Positions 13,926-21,920 of a stretch of DNA of 25,588 bases are shown here, piece by piece. The first letter of the stretch is position 1. Each line of letters starts with the position of its first letter. Source of the stretch: Virgibacillus_F sp049310925 (GTDB lineage: Bacteria > Bacillota > Bacilli > Bacillales > Amphibacillaceae); contig NZ_JBMERP010000050.1 of NCBI RefSeq assembly GCF_049310925.1, positions 1 to 25,588 of the forward strand, read 5' to 3'. Under the pieces are notes generated by a model. It was not told the origin of the DNA. It was given only the letters and a program-made list of their open reading frames with translations, and ran no database searches. Both the position numbers and the translations under genes were made by a program.

Positions 13926-14393
13926 CTACTGCACCTGAAAATTTATCTCTAACAACTGTTTCATTTCATTCAATAAATCTTTATGTTTCTTCGTTGTAAT
14001 AAGGAGAGTACCTGGATTGTCAACCTTATCGGAATTGAAAAGGACAGTTCCATCTTCTAAAATATTAAAAGCATATTTTCCTTTTTCAGTATTCGTTCCA
14101 TTTCCTTTAAAGAAACCTAACATATAGGAGTTTTGTGACTTCAGATTTTCCATAAAGGTATCTGTGTTGATTTTTTGAACATTTAGACCTTCTACCATAG
14201 ATAATACTTCTTCTATCTTATCTTTATCTTTAACTGTTTTAGACATTTCTTCAGAGGATGAATTGTTTTCTACTTTTTGTATAAATAGTGTATTGGCAAA
14301 GCTTCTATCTTCTAGTTGTATAGTCTTTTCATTACCTGAGCAAGCACCTAACAATAAGACTATAACTACAAGGGGTATAACAATATTTTTCAT
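13926..14393 (-). CDS. small lipoprotein, function unknown
   Basis: The 155-residue protein has a signal peptide with lipobox LLGAC (Cys18), then a mature domain of alternating strands and helices: TLFIQKVENN, KDKIEEVLSMVEGLNVQKI and KGKYAFNILEDGTVLFNSD. This looks like the small Bacillus lipoproteins that follow a beta-rich fold, but I do not recognise the family. AGGAGG lies 6 nt before ATG 14393, so the start is firm. It is probably single-gene, with the terminator of repeat B downstream. It is expected at the outer face of the membrane. Confidence 0.75.
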   Translation of the reverse strand: MKNIVIPLVVIVLLLGACSGNEKTIQLEDRSFANTLFIQKVENNSSSEEMSKTVKDKDKIEEVLSMVEGLNVQKINTDTFMENLKSQNSYMLGFFKGNGTNTEKGKYAFNILEDGTVLFNSDKVDNPGTLLITTKKHKDLLNEMKQLLEINFQVQ

Positions 14394-14559
14394 AATTATC
14401 CTCCTGTTCTGTTCTACTAACCCATTGCTTTAGTGCAACAACTTCTACGAAGATAAGCGAAAAAAAATACTACTTACGCCGATGAATTTAAAATTAAAAT
14501 AAAAAGTATGGTTTCAAGGTTTACTTAACAGGAATAATGTAATCTACACATCTATAAAT

Positions 14560-15333
14560 TTAAACTCTAATCTTCTTTTCACAAACAATAGAAAACATTC
14601 GCTGAGGCACTTCCAAGAGCTCCCCCGAATAGTTACTTTTCAAAAGATTATCTAACTCCTTATTGAATAACAGTACGTCATCTCTAGATAAACTACCACC
14701 AATGTCTGCACCTGTTCTCATTCGGCCTTTCCATTCATCGTGAGTATAGGTGGTCGTTACATCAAACGTAAAAGTTTCTATATTTGAAAAACCAACTTCG
14801 TAAATCTCTTCTATCCATTGAGGGTAAAAGCCATAACTGTTTTGCGAATTCCATTCAGTATTATACTTAGAAACAAGTTTCTCAGTTTGAGACACGATAT
14901 TATTCCCTATAGGAAGCTGGTCAAATTGAGAAACGACAAATTTACCACTATTTTTTAAAACTCGCAAGGCTTCTTTACTTGCTTCTTTCTTTGGTAACAC
15001 TTCCCAACAATGAACAGCCGTAACAACATCAAATAATTCATTGCCAAACGGGAGTTTTGTCACATCTCCAAGAATATAATCTATATTTAAACTTTCGCTA
15101 TATGTATTCTTCGCTTCATTTATCAGCTCCGGGGAATTATCTATCCCTGTAACAAAACACCCTCTCCTTGCTAAATCTCTTGCAGCCAAACCATTAGAAG
15201 TAGCAATATCTAAAACTTTCTGATCTTGAAGACATATATTGTAATCCTGTTCTAATTTCTTATAAAATTTATTTGGATATCCAGAACGATATTTGGTGAA
15301 GTCCTTAGCCACATTATCGAATAGATTTTTCAT
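14560..15333 (-). CDS. class I SAM-dependent methyltransferase
   Basis: The 257-residue protein has a Rossmann-like methyltransferase core. Motif I is VLDIATSNGLAARDLARRG (about 40-58), with Ser-Asn-Gly in place of the usual GxGxG. Then FVTGIDNSPELI (acidic ribose-binding Asp at the end of strand 2), DYILGDVTKLPF (motif II) and FDVVTAVHCWEVLP (motif III) follow. The C-terminal part (about 160-257) has TTTYTHDEWKGRMRTGADIGGSL, seen in the ubiquinone/menaquinone-like Methyltransf_11 group. The substrate is unknown. The start follows AAGGAAGAG. It lies upstream of nothing co-oriented within 150 bp, so it is probably monocistronic. Confidence 0.88.
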   Translation of the reverse strand: MKNLFDNVAKDFTKYRSGYPNKFYKKLEQDYNICLQDQKVLDIATSNGLAARDLARRGCFVTGIDNSPELINEAKNTYSESLNIDYILGDVTKLPFGNELFDVVTAVHCWEVLPKKEASKEALRVLKNSGKFVVSQFDQLPIGNNIVSQTEKLVSKYNTEWNSQNSYGFYPQWIEEIYEVGFSNIETFTFDVTTTYTHDEWKGRMRTGADIGGSLSRDDVLLFNKELDNLLKSNYSGELLEVPQRMFSIVCEKKIRV

Positions 15334-15358
15334 TATAACTCTTCCTTTACAATTAAAT

Positions 15359-15451
15359 TCAACTTATACCTTCAGTAACTTTTTTCTTTTGATACTCTTT
15401 GGCGGCAGGATGGTCATGCAGTTCGAGTAATAGCTTAGAACCCTCATGGTC
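15359..15451 (-). pseudogene. remnant of a VOC/glyoxalase-family paralogue
   Basis: The minus strand reads DHEGSKLLLELHDHPAAKEY and so on to VTEGIS and a stop. This matches DGTELLLEPNNHPAAKEYQKK of the intact VOC gene 400 bp away, at both DNA and protein level. Only about 30 codons survive, with no start. It is the leftover of a tandem duplication or of a related gene deleted at both ends. Confidence 0.65.
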
Positions 15452-15540
15452 ACATTTCTGTATCATTTTTCATTGCTTTCTTTTCTTAACTTCTATTTGA
15501 ATAGCAAGGTAGGAGACACTCCTAGACAATCTATACTTTA

Positions 15541-15567
15541 TAAAAATACCAAACCAATCGCTTTGGT
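15541..15567 (-). terminator. intrinsic terminator of the VOC gene
   Basis: ACCAAA (15548-15553) pairs with TTTGGT (15562-15567). On the minus strand ATTTTTA follows. The stem is short but correctly placed 38 nt after the VOC stop. Confidence 0.45.
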
Positions 15568-15604
15568 GCCGCATCTTAACAAGTTAGTTCTATTGCGTCA
15601 TAAG

Positions 15605-15988
15605 TTACTTCTGGATTATCTGAATATGGTTACCACATGTATCGTCGAAGACAGCTATTGTGATTTTGTCCATTTCAGTCGGCTCGGTACTAAACTTCAC
15701 ACCTAGTTTCACTAATCGTTCGTACTCTTTGTGAACATCTGCAACGCCAAACATTGTTGCTGGTATGCCTTCAGCAAATATCTTCTTTTGATACTCTTTT
15801 GCGGCTGGATGATTATTCGGTTCGAGCAATAGCTCAGTACCATCTTGATTGTTGGGAGAAACTAGCGTTATCCATCTGAATTCTCCGACAGGGACGTCCT
15901 CCTTTTTTACAAAACCTAGCTTTTCTGAATAAAACTCTAATGCCTTATCTTGATCTTGAACAAAAATACTGGTGACAATGATATTCAT
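15605..15988 (-). CDS. VOC family (glyoxalase/bleomycin resistance-like) protein
   Basis: The 127-residue protein is a single vicinal-oxygen-chelate unit with two beta-alpha-beta-beta-beta modules: SIFVQDQDKALEFYSEKLGF, FRWITLVSPNNQDGTELLLEP, ATMFGVADVHKEYERLVKLGVKF and ITIAVFDDTCGNHIQIIQ. It matches the usual length for YurT/PhnB-like family members. Glu in ELLLEP and Glu/Gln residues at the last strand could bind metal; the first-strand metal His is absent. It could act as a dioxygenase, isomerase or drug-binding protein; no function can be assigned. AGGAGG precedes ATG 15988. A decayed sister sequence lies just downstream. Confidence 0.85.
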   Translation of the reverse strand: MNIIVTSIFVQDQDKALEFYSEKLGFVKKEDVPVGEFRWITLVSPNNQDGTELLLEPNNHPAAKEYQKKIFAEGIPATMFGVADVHKEYERLVKLGVKFSTEPTEMDKITIAVFDDTCGNHIQIIQK

Positions 15989-16094
15989 TATATTTTTTCC
16001 TCCTTTAATAGTTGCTATGTATACTGTGTTACCTTACACGAACTCTCCTCATTAAGAAATTTTACATTCCATTCAAGATAAAAAAAAAGACACA

Positions 16095-16673
16095 TTAGAC
16101 CCTTAACAACCCACGGAATCCTCTTGCACCATAGTAAGATTCCGAACCGTTGTGGTACAGGAAAACGTGGTCGTAGCGACGATCACAAAAAAGTGCACCA
16201 CCAAGTTCTCTAATATTTGAGGGGGTTTGGACCCAAGTCGACGTTTTCATATCGAAATCATCAAGTTTCTGTAACGCTCGATATTGCTCTTCGGTTAATA
16301 ACTCAATGCCCATGGCAGTTGCCATATCCATAGCGCTATTTTCCGGTTTATGTTTTTTCCTGGACTCAAGCGCTTCACGGTCATAACAAACACTTCTACG
16401 ACCTTTAGGACTTTCCACAGAACAATCGTAAAAAATGTATTCGTCTGTCTGTTGATCATGTTCTACAACATCAGGTTCACCGCCAGTTCTTTCCATTTCA
16501 TTGAGCGACCACAATTTTTCAGTATTATCCTTTAATTTCGCTTGTACTTTAGTCCATTCAAGCCCTTTATGGCGGTTCATGTTTTCCTCAAAACGAACTT
16601 TCAATGTAATAAGTAGTTCTTCGTGTTGTTCGGCTGACAATTCTCTTTTACTGTTGATTTTATTCTGTGTCAT
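16095..16673 (-). CDS. DUF4256 domain protein
   Basis: The 192-residue soluble protein matches the DUF4256 family along its whole length: ELLITLKVRFEENMNRHKGLEW, LNEMERTGGEPDVV, FYDCSVESPKGRRSVCYDREA and GIELLTEEQYRALQKLDDFD. It ends with the conserved GGALFCDRRYDHVFLYHNGS and YYGARGFRG block. No function is known for the family, and no catalytic motif is evident; conserved Cys, Asp, Arg and His in the last block could be functional. The start follows AAGGGGGAAAC. It lies downstream of uppS but is separated by a strong terminator. Confidence 0.88.
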   Translation of the reverse strand: MTQNKINSKRELSAEQHEELLITLKVRFEENMNRHKGLEWTKVQAKLKDNTEKLWSLNEMERTGGEPDVVEHDQQTDEYIFYDCSVESPKGRRSVCYDREALESRKKHKPENSAMDMATAMGIELLTEEQYRALQKLDDFDMKTSTWVQTPSNIRELGGALFCDRRYDHVFLYHNGSESYYGARGFRGLLRV

Positions 16674-16762
16674 ATTAGTTTCCCCCTTATTGTTTTTATT
16701 CTTAATGGTTTAAATACATTCTAAAACTAACTGGAAGAAATCGCGATAATTATCTCCTTCTA

Positions 16763-16805
16763 TTAAAAAAGCCTGTAGAGAAAAAAACATTTTCTCTACA
16801 GGCTT
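16763..16805 (-). terminator. strong intrinsic terminator of uppS
   Basis: A perfect 16-bp stem (16769-16784 with 16790-16805) has a 5-nt loop and is followed on the minus strand by TTTTTTAATA. It lies 9 nt after the uppS stop codon. Confidence 0.9.
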
Positions 16806-16813
16806 TGCGTTAT

Positions 16814-17512
16814 TCACCCGCTCAAATAACTGTTCACCGGTTGCCGACCAACCGCTTCGGCAAGCAGCTCCCCCGTGAAGTCGGGAAAATACACATCCGA
16901 GAAATACAGCTCCGATTCAGCGGACTGCCAGAGCAGAAAATTACTTATTCTCTTCTCCCCACCCGTCCGGATTATAATGTCCGGTGATGGCAGATCCCCC
17001 GTGTACAAAAGCTGCTCCATTCTCTCCTCAGTCATTTCATCCTTGCTAATCTTTCCGCTCCTGACTTCTTCAATAAGCGCTTTAGCTGCATGGATAATAT
17101 CACCCCTGCCACCATAATTGAATGCGAAATTGACAACGATACCGGTATTATTCTCTGTAGAAGCAACCACCCTTGCCAGCACTTCCCGGGTTTTGTCAGG
17201 GAGTGGGGCCGTGTTTCCGGAAATCCTGATTTGAATATTTCTTCTCATAAATTCAGGAAGTTTCTTTTTAAAAAATTTTACTGGCAGATCCATCAGATAA
17301 TTTACCTCATCAGAGGGTCTGGACCAGTTTTCTGAGGAAAAAGCGTATAGCGTCAGTACCTTGATTCCCAGCTCAATGCTGGCATCAATAACATCTTCCA
17401 TTCGCTTTGCCCCCGCATAATGGCCTTCACTTCGGCTCAAACGTCTCTTTTTACCCCATCTGCCATTCCCATCCATGATAATAGCAACATGGTTAGGAGT
17501 CCTTTGATACAT
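16814..17512 (-). CDS. uppS: isoprenyl transferase (undecaprenyl diphosphate synthase-like), solitary divergent paralogue
   Basis: The 232-residue cis-prenyltransferase condenses isopentenyl diphosphate onto a shorter prenyl diphosphate to make a long-chain lipid carrier. Conserved regions are HVAIIMDGNGRWGKKR (catalytic Asp14), LTLYAFSSENWSRP, FNYGGRGDI and DIIIRTGGEKRISNFLLWQ. It differs from housekeeping UppS in several ways. It is not followed by cdsA or dxr. RTGGE replaces the usual RTSGE. The C-terminus (EAVGRQPVNSYLSG) lacks the usual RRFGG end. The gene looks clearly GC-richer than its neighbours. It has its own promoter and terminator, so it is probably an acquired or second copy. 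GAGGGGTG precedes ATG 17512. Confidence 0.88.
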   Translation of the reverse strand: MYQRTPNHVAIIMDGNGRWGKKRRLSRSEGHYAGAKRMEDVIDASIELGIKVLTLYAFSSENWSRPSDEVNYLMDLPVKFFKKKLPEFMRRNIQIRISGNTAPLPDKTREVLARVVASTENNTGIVVNFAFNYGGRGDIIHAAKALIEEVRSGKISKDEMTEERMEQLLYTGDLPSPDIIIRTGGEKRISNFLLWQSAESELYFSDVYFPDFTGELLAEAVGRQPVNSYLSG

Positions 17513-17617
17513 CCGACTTCACCCCTCAAATTTTTCTAGTTTCCAGGCGAGCAACATCCATGTTCTTCTGCAAACCAGGTTAAATAATCTGCCACTCAGA
17601 TGCTTATAGTAAATTTG

Positions 17618-17646
17618 AGTTTAACACGTATTTTATTGTTTAGCAA
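17618..17646 (-). promoter_or_regulatory. putative uppS promoter
   Basis: On the minus strand TTGCTA (17646-17641) and TAAACT (17623-17618) are 17 bp apart, about 105 bp before the uppS start. The -10 is weak. The rest of 17513-17878 is AT-rich with no gene that I can support. Confidence 0.4.
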
Positions 17647-17691
17647 TAAATTATTATCTATTTTTATTATGTTTTTATTGTAATGGTAATT

Positions 17692-17732
17692 TAGAAAAAA
17701 ATAAAGAGCACCCCTCATTAATAGAAATGCTC
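17692..17732 (-). terminator. weak intrinsic terminator
   Basis: GAGCA (17706-17710) pairs with TGCTC (17728-17732), followed on the minus strand by TTTATTTTTTTC. The stem is only 5 bp with a 17-nt loop. It could end the transcript of the small acidic protein gene. Confidence 0.35.
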
Positions 17733-17878
17733 CTTAACGTTACTATTTAATTGATTACTTGTTACCCTGCGTAAGTTATACCTTCTTGTTGAGAGTGGCT
17801 GCTAAGCAATCTTTTCTACTTATGTACCAATCCTGACGATCTCTTTCCAATTCTGCTTAGGCTGGTTAATCTTTGTTA

Positions 17879-18160
17879 TTACTCGGTCTTGCCATCTTTC
17901 TGTCCTTTATCCAAATCGACATCTTCTAAATCAAGCCAGGAAAGCATTTCGCCTACAACTGTATTAATTTTCTTATTAACAGCATCATCACCAAATTTAA
18001 CCTTTGCTTTTTCTATCTGTTCAACGACTTTTTCGTCAAAACCTATAAGCTCACGGTCATCTTCCATCTCATTAAATAAATCAATCATAGCTTCATTCCC
18101 CTGCTGCATCTGATCGATCGCATCACTATACTTTTTATAATCATTTTCATTAGCCTTCAT
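17879..18160 (-). CDS. small acidic protein, function unknown
   Basis: From ATG 18160 (MKANENDYKKYSD) the product has 93 residues. GGGTGAT lies at proper distance from this codon, whereas the further upstream GTG 18169 overlaps it. The protein is predicted all-helical, strongly acidic, with no membrane segment: YSDAIDQMQQGNEAMIDLFN, FDEKVVEQIEKAKVKFGDDA, then VVGEMLSWLDLEDVDLDKG. I do not recognise it. The first residues resemble short Bacillus proteins with an Asn/Glu/Asp-rich start. Confidence 0.6.
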   Translation of the reverse strand: MKANENDYKKYSDAIDQMQQGNEAMIDLFNEMEDDRELIGFDEKVVEQIEKAKVKFGDDAVNKKINTVVGEMLSWLDLEDVDLDKGQKDGKTE

Positions 18161-18249
18161 TAATATCACCCAGTAATTAGAATGTCCAATAAATGCTAAT
18201 TAAATAAATCGTTTTTCCATCATCATCGAGTACATTATCAGGAACGAAA

Positions 18250-18291
18250 TAAAAAATAACCCCTTATGCTTCTACTGCATAAGGGGTTATT
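18250..18291 (-). terminator. intrinsic terminator of the DUF420 gene
   Basis: A perfect 15-bp stem (18255-18269 with 18277-18291) has a 7-nt loop, followed on the minus strand by TTTTTATTTC. Confidence 0.9.
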
Positions 18292-18311
18292 CACCTTTCT
18301 GATTTGTAAAC

Positions 18312-18860
18312 TTAATAATAAGGTGAAATCATTAAGTAGACCAGTACACCCGTAAAGCTAACATACAGCCAGAGCGGCATTGTCCAACGTGCGATTTTTC
18401 GATGCTTTTCTACTTTCATATTCAAGCCTCTTCCAAGTGTGATCAGCGCAAGCGGCACGATCACTGCGGCTAGAACAATGTGTGTAATCAGTATAAAATA
18501 ATAAATATACATTAGAGCGCCATCTCCACCGTAGCTTGTAGACTCAGCCATCGAATGGTACGTCAAATACGAGATGAAAAATAAAAAGGTCGTTACGAAT
18601 GCCGCAACGATGAATCTGCGGTGCAGTTTAATGTTTTTCTTTTTGATCATAATTAAGGCGGTTAACAAAAAGATAAACGTGAAGCTGTTCAAGATGGAAT
18701 TCAGCATCGGCAGTACGGTTAATTCAATTCCCCATACCATGTTATCTGCGCTTTTCGGCAATAAATACGTTCCAAAAATGATGCCTACAATCAATATGGA
18801 TAGAATCCATATCAGCGGATTATAATTGCGCTGTTTAGCATTGGTGGTGTCATTACGCAT
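18312..18860 (-). CDS. yozB: DUF420 membrane protein (YozB/CtaM family)
   Basis: From ATG 18860 (MRNDTTNAKQ) the protein has 182 residues with five membrane helices, the DUF420 layout. The conserved features are LPMLNSILNSFTFIFLLTA, KLHRRFIVAAFVTTFLFFISYLTYHS, YFILITHIVLAAVIVPLALIT and KHRKIARWTMPLWLYVSFTGVLVY, which include the His residues thought to bind haem or metal in this family. The Staphylococcus relative CtaM is required for activity of an aa3-type quinol oxidase; a similar maturation role is the best inference. GGGAG lies 8 nt before ATG 18860, so the upstream GTG 18869 is not preferred. No oxidase genes are in the window. Confidence 0.85.
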   Translation of the reverse strand: MRNDTTNAKQRNYNPLIWILSILIVGIIFGTYLLPKSADNMVWGIELTVLPMLNSILNSFTFIFLLTALIMIKKKNIKLHRRFIVAAFVTTFLFFISYLTYHSMAESTSYGGDGALMYIYYFILITHIVLAAVIVPLALITLGRGLNMKVEKHRKIARWTMPLWLYVSFTGVLVYLMISPYY

Positions 18861-19147
18861 ATGTTTCACTCCCAGATAAAATGTCCTTCTATTAGCATAA
18901 GGAAATTAATCGTAAAGAGCAATATAAAAAGGAATTCGTCTGCTCCAGAAATGGAAACTGTCATCGTTTCGACAAGAAATCTTCCAAATACAAAAAAAGA
19001 AATCCGTCTTGTATTTGTCAGTTTGATCTTGAAATGCATTACTTATATTGTAATATAACTTGTTCCTCTTATTCGATTGCTACCATTTCAACATATACCA
19101 CAAGTATTTTTTATAAAAATATCCATAACCTACACTGAGCAGATACC

Positions 19148-19176
19148 TTGAAACTTAATTAAGTGACTTCTATGAT
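19148..19176 (+). promoter_or_regulatory. promoter with palindromic operator candidate, OYE gene
   Basis: TTGAAA (19148-19153) and TATGAT (19171-19176) are 17 bp apart. A perfect 12-bp palindrome, ACTTAATTAAGT (19153-19164), fills the spacer. Position and symmetry suggest a repressor site of the redox- or electrophile-responsive type often controlling OYE genes; the regulator is not in the window. The rest of 18870-19147 holds nothing that I can support. Confidence 0.6.
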
Positions 19177-19210
19177 AATCATTAACGCTTCAATGAAAGG
19201 ATGCTAATAA

Positions 19211-20320
19211 ATGAATCAAAATAAATTGTTTTCAACTTTACAATTAAAAAATAAACCACTAAATAACCGTTTTGTGGTAGCTCCGATGACTCGGATCAGT
19301 GCTGAAAAAGACGGTCGCGCTAATGAAACAATGAAACGCTATTATGAGCGTTTTGCAAAAGGTGGCTTCAGTGCTGTCATCTCAGAAGGAATCTACCCGG
19401 ACGAGCTTTACAGTCAAGGTTACTATAACCAGCCTGGACTTGCGAATGATGAACATGTACAGGCATGGAAACCTGTCGTTGAAGCTGTTCAAAACAATGG
19501 ATCCGTGATGATTGCGCAACTCATGCATGCAGGTGGCCAAGGCCAGGGGAATGCATATACCAATGAATCCATAGCTCCCTCCGCTATCGCTCCTAAAGGA
19601 GAACAACTTGAATTTTATGGCGGATCTGGGCCATTCCAAACACCGAGAGCTATGAACGAAGAAGACTTTAAGCAGGTAAAAGATGCTTTCACTCAAAGTG
19701 CGATTCGTGCAAAAGAAGCTGGATTTGATGGCGTGGAACTGCATGGCGCTAATGGGTATTTATTAGATCAGTTTTTGACGGATTACCTAAATCACCGAGA
19801 TGATCGGTATGGAGGTTCAGCTGAAAACCGCATACGACTTATCCTTGAGGTTATAAATGAAGTACGAGCAGCAGTCGGGCCGGATTTCATGGTTGGAATC
19901 CGTATTTCTCAAATCAAGGTTTCCGATCCAGAGCATAAATGGGCTGACGGAGAAAAAGAGGCAGAATTCATCTTCAATGAACTTGGGAAGACTTCTCTAG
20001 ACTACATTCACGTAACTGATGGCAATGCAACAGCATCCGCATTTGGTAAAGGGAGCCGTACACTGGCACACGCTGCAAAAGACTTTGGTAAGCTAGCCGT
20101 TATCGCCAACGGAAAACTAGGTGATCCTGACAAAGCAGAAAAATTGGTAGAAAAGAACCAGGCAGATCTAGTTTCGCTGGGAACAAGCGCACTAGCAAAT
20201 CCAGATCTACCTAATAAAGTTTCTGAAGGAAAAACGCTAAAGGAATTCGATTTTCCAAACACACTACTCCCTCAAGCTGAAATTAAAGCCCATGAAATTG
20301 AGATGGAAATTGTAAAATAG
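19211..20320 (+). CDS. NADH:flavin oxidoreductase, old yellow enzyme family
   Basis: The 369-residue TIM-barrel FMN enzyme reduces activated C=C bonds of unsaturated carbonyl compounds with NAD(P)H. Motifs in order: NRFVVAPMTRISA (N-terminal FMN-binding strand), QLMHAGGQ, GFDGVELHGANGYLLDQFL (active-site His178 and Asn181), NHRDDRYGGSAENR, MVGIRIS, then DYIHVTDGN and the phosphate-binding AVIANGKLGDPDKAEKLVE and ADLVSLGTSALANPDLP. The length fits the classical OYE branch rather than the two-domain enoate reductases. AAAGGATG precedes ATG 19211. The gene is convergent with the SDR; they share the hairpin between them. The role is likely detoxification of electrophiles or quinones. Confidence 0.93.
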   Translation: MNQNKLFSTLQLKNKPLNNRFVVAPMTRISAEKDGRANETMKRYYERFAKGGFSAVISEGIYPDELYSQGYYNQPGLANDEHVQAWKPVVEAVQNNGSVMIAQLMHAGGQGQGNAYTNESIAPSAIAPKGEQLEFYGGSGPFQTPRAMNEEDFKQVKDAFTQSAIRAKEAGFDGVELHGANGYLLDQFLTDYLNHRDDRYGGSAENRIRLILEVINEVRAAVGPDFMVGIRISQIKVSDPEHKWADGEKEAEFIFNELGKTSLDYIHVTDGNATASAFGKGSRTLAHAAKDFGKLAVIANGKLGDPDKAEKLVEKNQADLVSLGTSALANPDLPNKVSEGKTLKEFDFPNTLLPQAEIKAHEIEMEIVK

Positions 20321-20335
20321 TGGTTAAAGAAAAGT

Positions 20336-20385
20336 GCCTATCACCTGGAACTATTCAGAATTGTTCCAGTTGACAGGCGGATTTT
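20336..20385. terminator. bidirectional terminator-like hairpin, GTGCCTGTCACC-type copy b
   Basis: Arms 20336-20351 and 20363-20378 (GCCTATCACCTGGAAC and its complement) pair in 14 of 16 positions. GGATTTTTATC follows on the plus strand. It lies between two convergent genes, starting 16 nt after the OYE stop. The left arm belongs to the GTGCCT...CACC family found at 12675, 21775 and 22814. Confidence 0.7.
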
Positions 20386-20397
20386 TATCACTATTTC

Positions 20398-21165
20398 TTA
20401 TAACCCAAAAGAAGTCATACCACCGTCAACAAAGACATTTTGCCCGGTCACGTAACTTGAACCTTTTGAAGCAAAATAAAGGACGGTTGTTTTAAGCTCA
20501 TCTAATTGTCCTAGCCTTTTCATTGGGGTTCGATTCTCAACCATACTTTTGAATTCTTCATCTTTTAATGTTCCACTATTTAGATCTGTTTTAAAAAACC
20601 ATGGACTAAATGCATTGGCTGTAATATTATATTTGGCAAGCTCACCTGATAACTGTTTTGTTAAATGAATGACACCCGCTTTACTTGGCCCATAAACTGT
20701 TCCAAAAAAGAGACTCACGTTACCGGCTACAGAAGCTGTATTGATTATTCGTCCATACTGCGCTTTTTTCATAAAAGGGATAACCGCTTGACTCATTAAA
20801 AAGACAGATTTAACATTGGTGTCCATTACTTTATCCCAATCATTTTCTTCCAAAGTTTCAATACTTCCACGTGCTGTTGTACCGGCATTATTCACTAAAA
20901 TGTCAATACGATCATATTTTTCAATGATTTTTAAAACAACATCGTTTATTTGCTTCTTCTCTGTAACATCACAGGTGAAAGCTGAAACAGTTGCTCCCGT
21001 TTTATTTGAAATTTCATCAGCAGTGTTTTGGATTTTTTCTAACGTTCTGCCAAGTAAAACGATTGTCGCACCGTTCTCAGCTAACGCTTCTGCACAAATC
21101 TTTCCAATACCACTTCCTCCGCCTGTTACAACTGCAACTTGTTTTTCAAAATTAAATAAATCCAT
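20398..21165 (-). CDS. SDR family oxidoreductase
   Basis: The 255-residue classical short-chain dehydrogenase has the cofactor motif VVTGGGSGIGK (about 13-23), LGRT after strand 2 (an Arg that favours NADP), CDVTEKK, the structural VNNAGTT, and the catalytic set Ser-Tyr-Lys in INTASVAGNVSLFFGTVYGPSK. The C-terminus SSYVTGQNVFVDGGMTS is typical of the FabG/gluconate 5-dehydrogenase-like group. The substrate is not determinable, probably a hydroxy acid, polyol or ketoester. AGGAGG lies before ATG 21165. It is convergent with the OYE gene; the upstream sequence may be the end of a decayed gene. Confidence is high for family, low for pathway. Confidence 0.92.
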   Translation of the reverse strand: MDLFNFEKQVAVVTGGGSGIGKICAEALAENGATIVLLGRTLEKIQNTADEISNKTGATVSAFTCDVTEKKQINDVVLKIIEKYDRIDILVNNAGTTARGSIETLEENDWDKVMDTNVKSVFLMSQAVIPFMKKAQYGRIINTASVAGNVSLFFGTVYGPSKAGVIHLTKQLSGELAKYNITANAFSPWFFKTDLNSGTLKDEEFKSMVENRTPMKRLGQLDELKTTVLYFASKGSSYVTGQNVFVDGGMTSFGL

Positions 21166-21290
21166 TAAATTTTCCTCCTAGCATAAAGACTCTTCTTGCC
21201 TCTTTAACTGCTTGCTCTACTTCTTCAGCTGTTAAAACAGATATTATTTACAGAAACCCTTTTTCTTTACATAACGTGATTAATTTACCC
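21152..21290 (-). pseudogene. possible coding remnant upstream of the SDR gene
   Basis: One minus frame reads GKLITLCKEKGFL, a TAA, then IISVLTAEEVEQAVKEARR and VFMLGGKFNGFI before a stop at 21152-21154, inside the SDR start. The amphipathic helix-like segment looks like real protein, but no start is present. It could be the C-terminus of a lost gene of the same operon. Support is weak. The remaining 21291-21372 holds nothing evident. Confidence 0.25.
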
Positions 21291-21372
21291 CATTATATTG
21301 AGATCATTTCAGATTTAATTTTCACCATTTTTATCCTTCCACACTTCCTCTCTTTTCTTTAAATCTTACAAG

Positions 21373-21753
21373 CTAAACGAATAATTCATAAACCTTTAAT
21401 ATAAGCCAAAAGAAAATTACACCCCAAATCAATACAATCAGTGCTCCAATGACCCAATTCTTCGGCTTACCCTTCCTCATCATCATTTCGGCTTTAACTT
21501 CACTATCAGTGATAACTTCCTTAGGTATCATCTTCAAAGCAAACATAATTCCTAAAGGCACAATAATCACATCGTCCAGGTAGCCTAAAATTGGTATGAA
21601 ATCTGGAATTAAGTCAATCGGGCTGAACGCATATGCAACAACGCACACCGTAAATACTTTCGCATACCAAGGTACTCTTTCATCTTTGGAGGCAACGTAA
21701 AGAATGAATATGTTTCGTTTCAGTTTTTTCGCCCAAGCTCTTATCTTTCCCAT
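21373..21753 (-). CDS. YkvA family (DUF1232) membrane protein
   Basis: The 126-residue protein carries the DUF1232 core VPWYAKVFTVCVVAYAFSPIDLIPDFIPILGYLDDVIIVPLGI, with the signature SPIDLIPDFIPxxGxLDD spanning a re-entrant or membrane segment. A C-terminal membrane helix (about 99-122) follows a basic stretch (MMMRKGKPKNW). The N-terminus is basic and amphipathic. Function of the family is not established. GGGAG precedes ATG 21753. It is not linked to its neighbours by spacing. Confidence 0.88.
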   Translation of the reverse strand: MGKIRAWAKKLKRNIFILYVASKDERVPWYAKVFTVCVVAYAFSPIDLIPDFIPILGYLDDVIIVPLGIMFALKMIPKEVITDSEVKAEMMMRKGKPKNWVIGALIVLIWGVIFFWLILKVYELFV

Positions 21754-21774
21754 TTGTTCTCCCTTTCCGTAGAG

Positions 21775-21789
21775 GGGTGCCTGTCACCC
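21775..21789. repeat. GTGCCTGTCACC-type element, copy c
   Basis: GGGTGCCTGTCACCC is palindromic at its ends (GGGTG and CACCC). It matches the arms of elements a, b and d. The following ~130 bp to the DinB stop show no gene. Confidence 0.5.
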
Positions 21790-21920
21790 AAATGGCTAGC
21801 GCTCGTCAGTCGAGTTCGGATTCCTTTCGAAAAATCCAAGGTATATAGCTAAAGGTTACCCATGACAACCAATGAAGAATTGAGCGCTTGCCCATAATCT
21901 TAATTTTCAACTTATTCCGG

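Noticed and set aside
14420..14450. TTTAGTGCAACAACTTC-like stretch resembling a recurring Bacillus intergenic sequence
   Set aside because: There is a single copy in the window and no hairpin, so no feature can be supported.
17803..17870. CTAAGCA...TGCTTAG inverted repeat and a T-box-like AGGGTAAC on the minus strand
   Set aside because: Arms are only 7 bp with a loop near 50 nt, and the T-box signature AGGGTGG with its specifier stem is absent.
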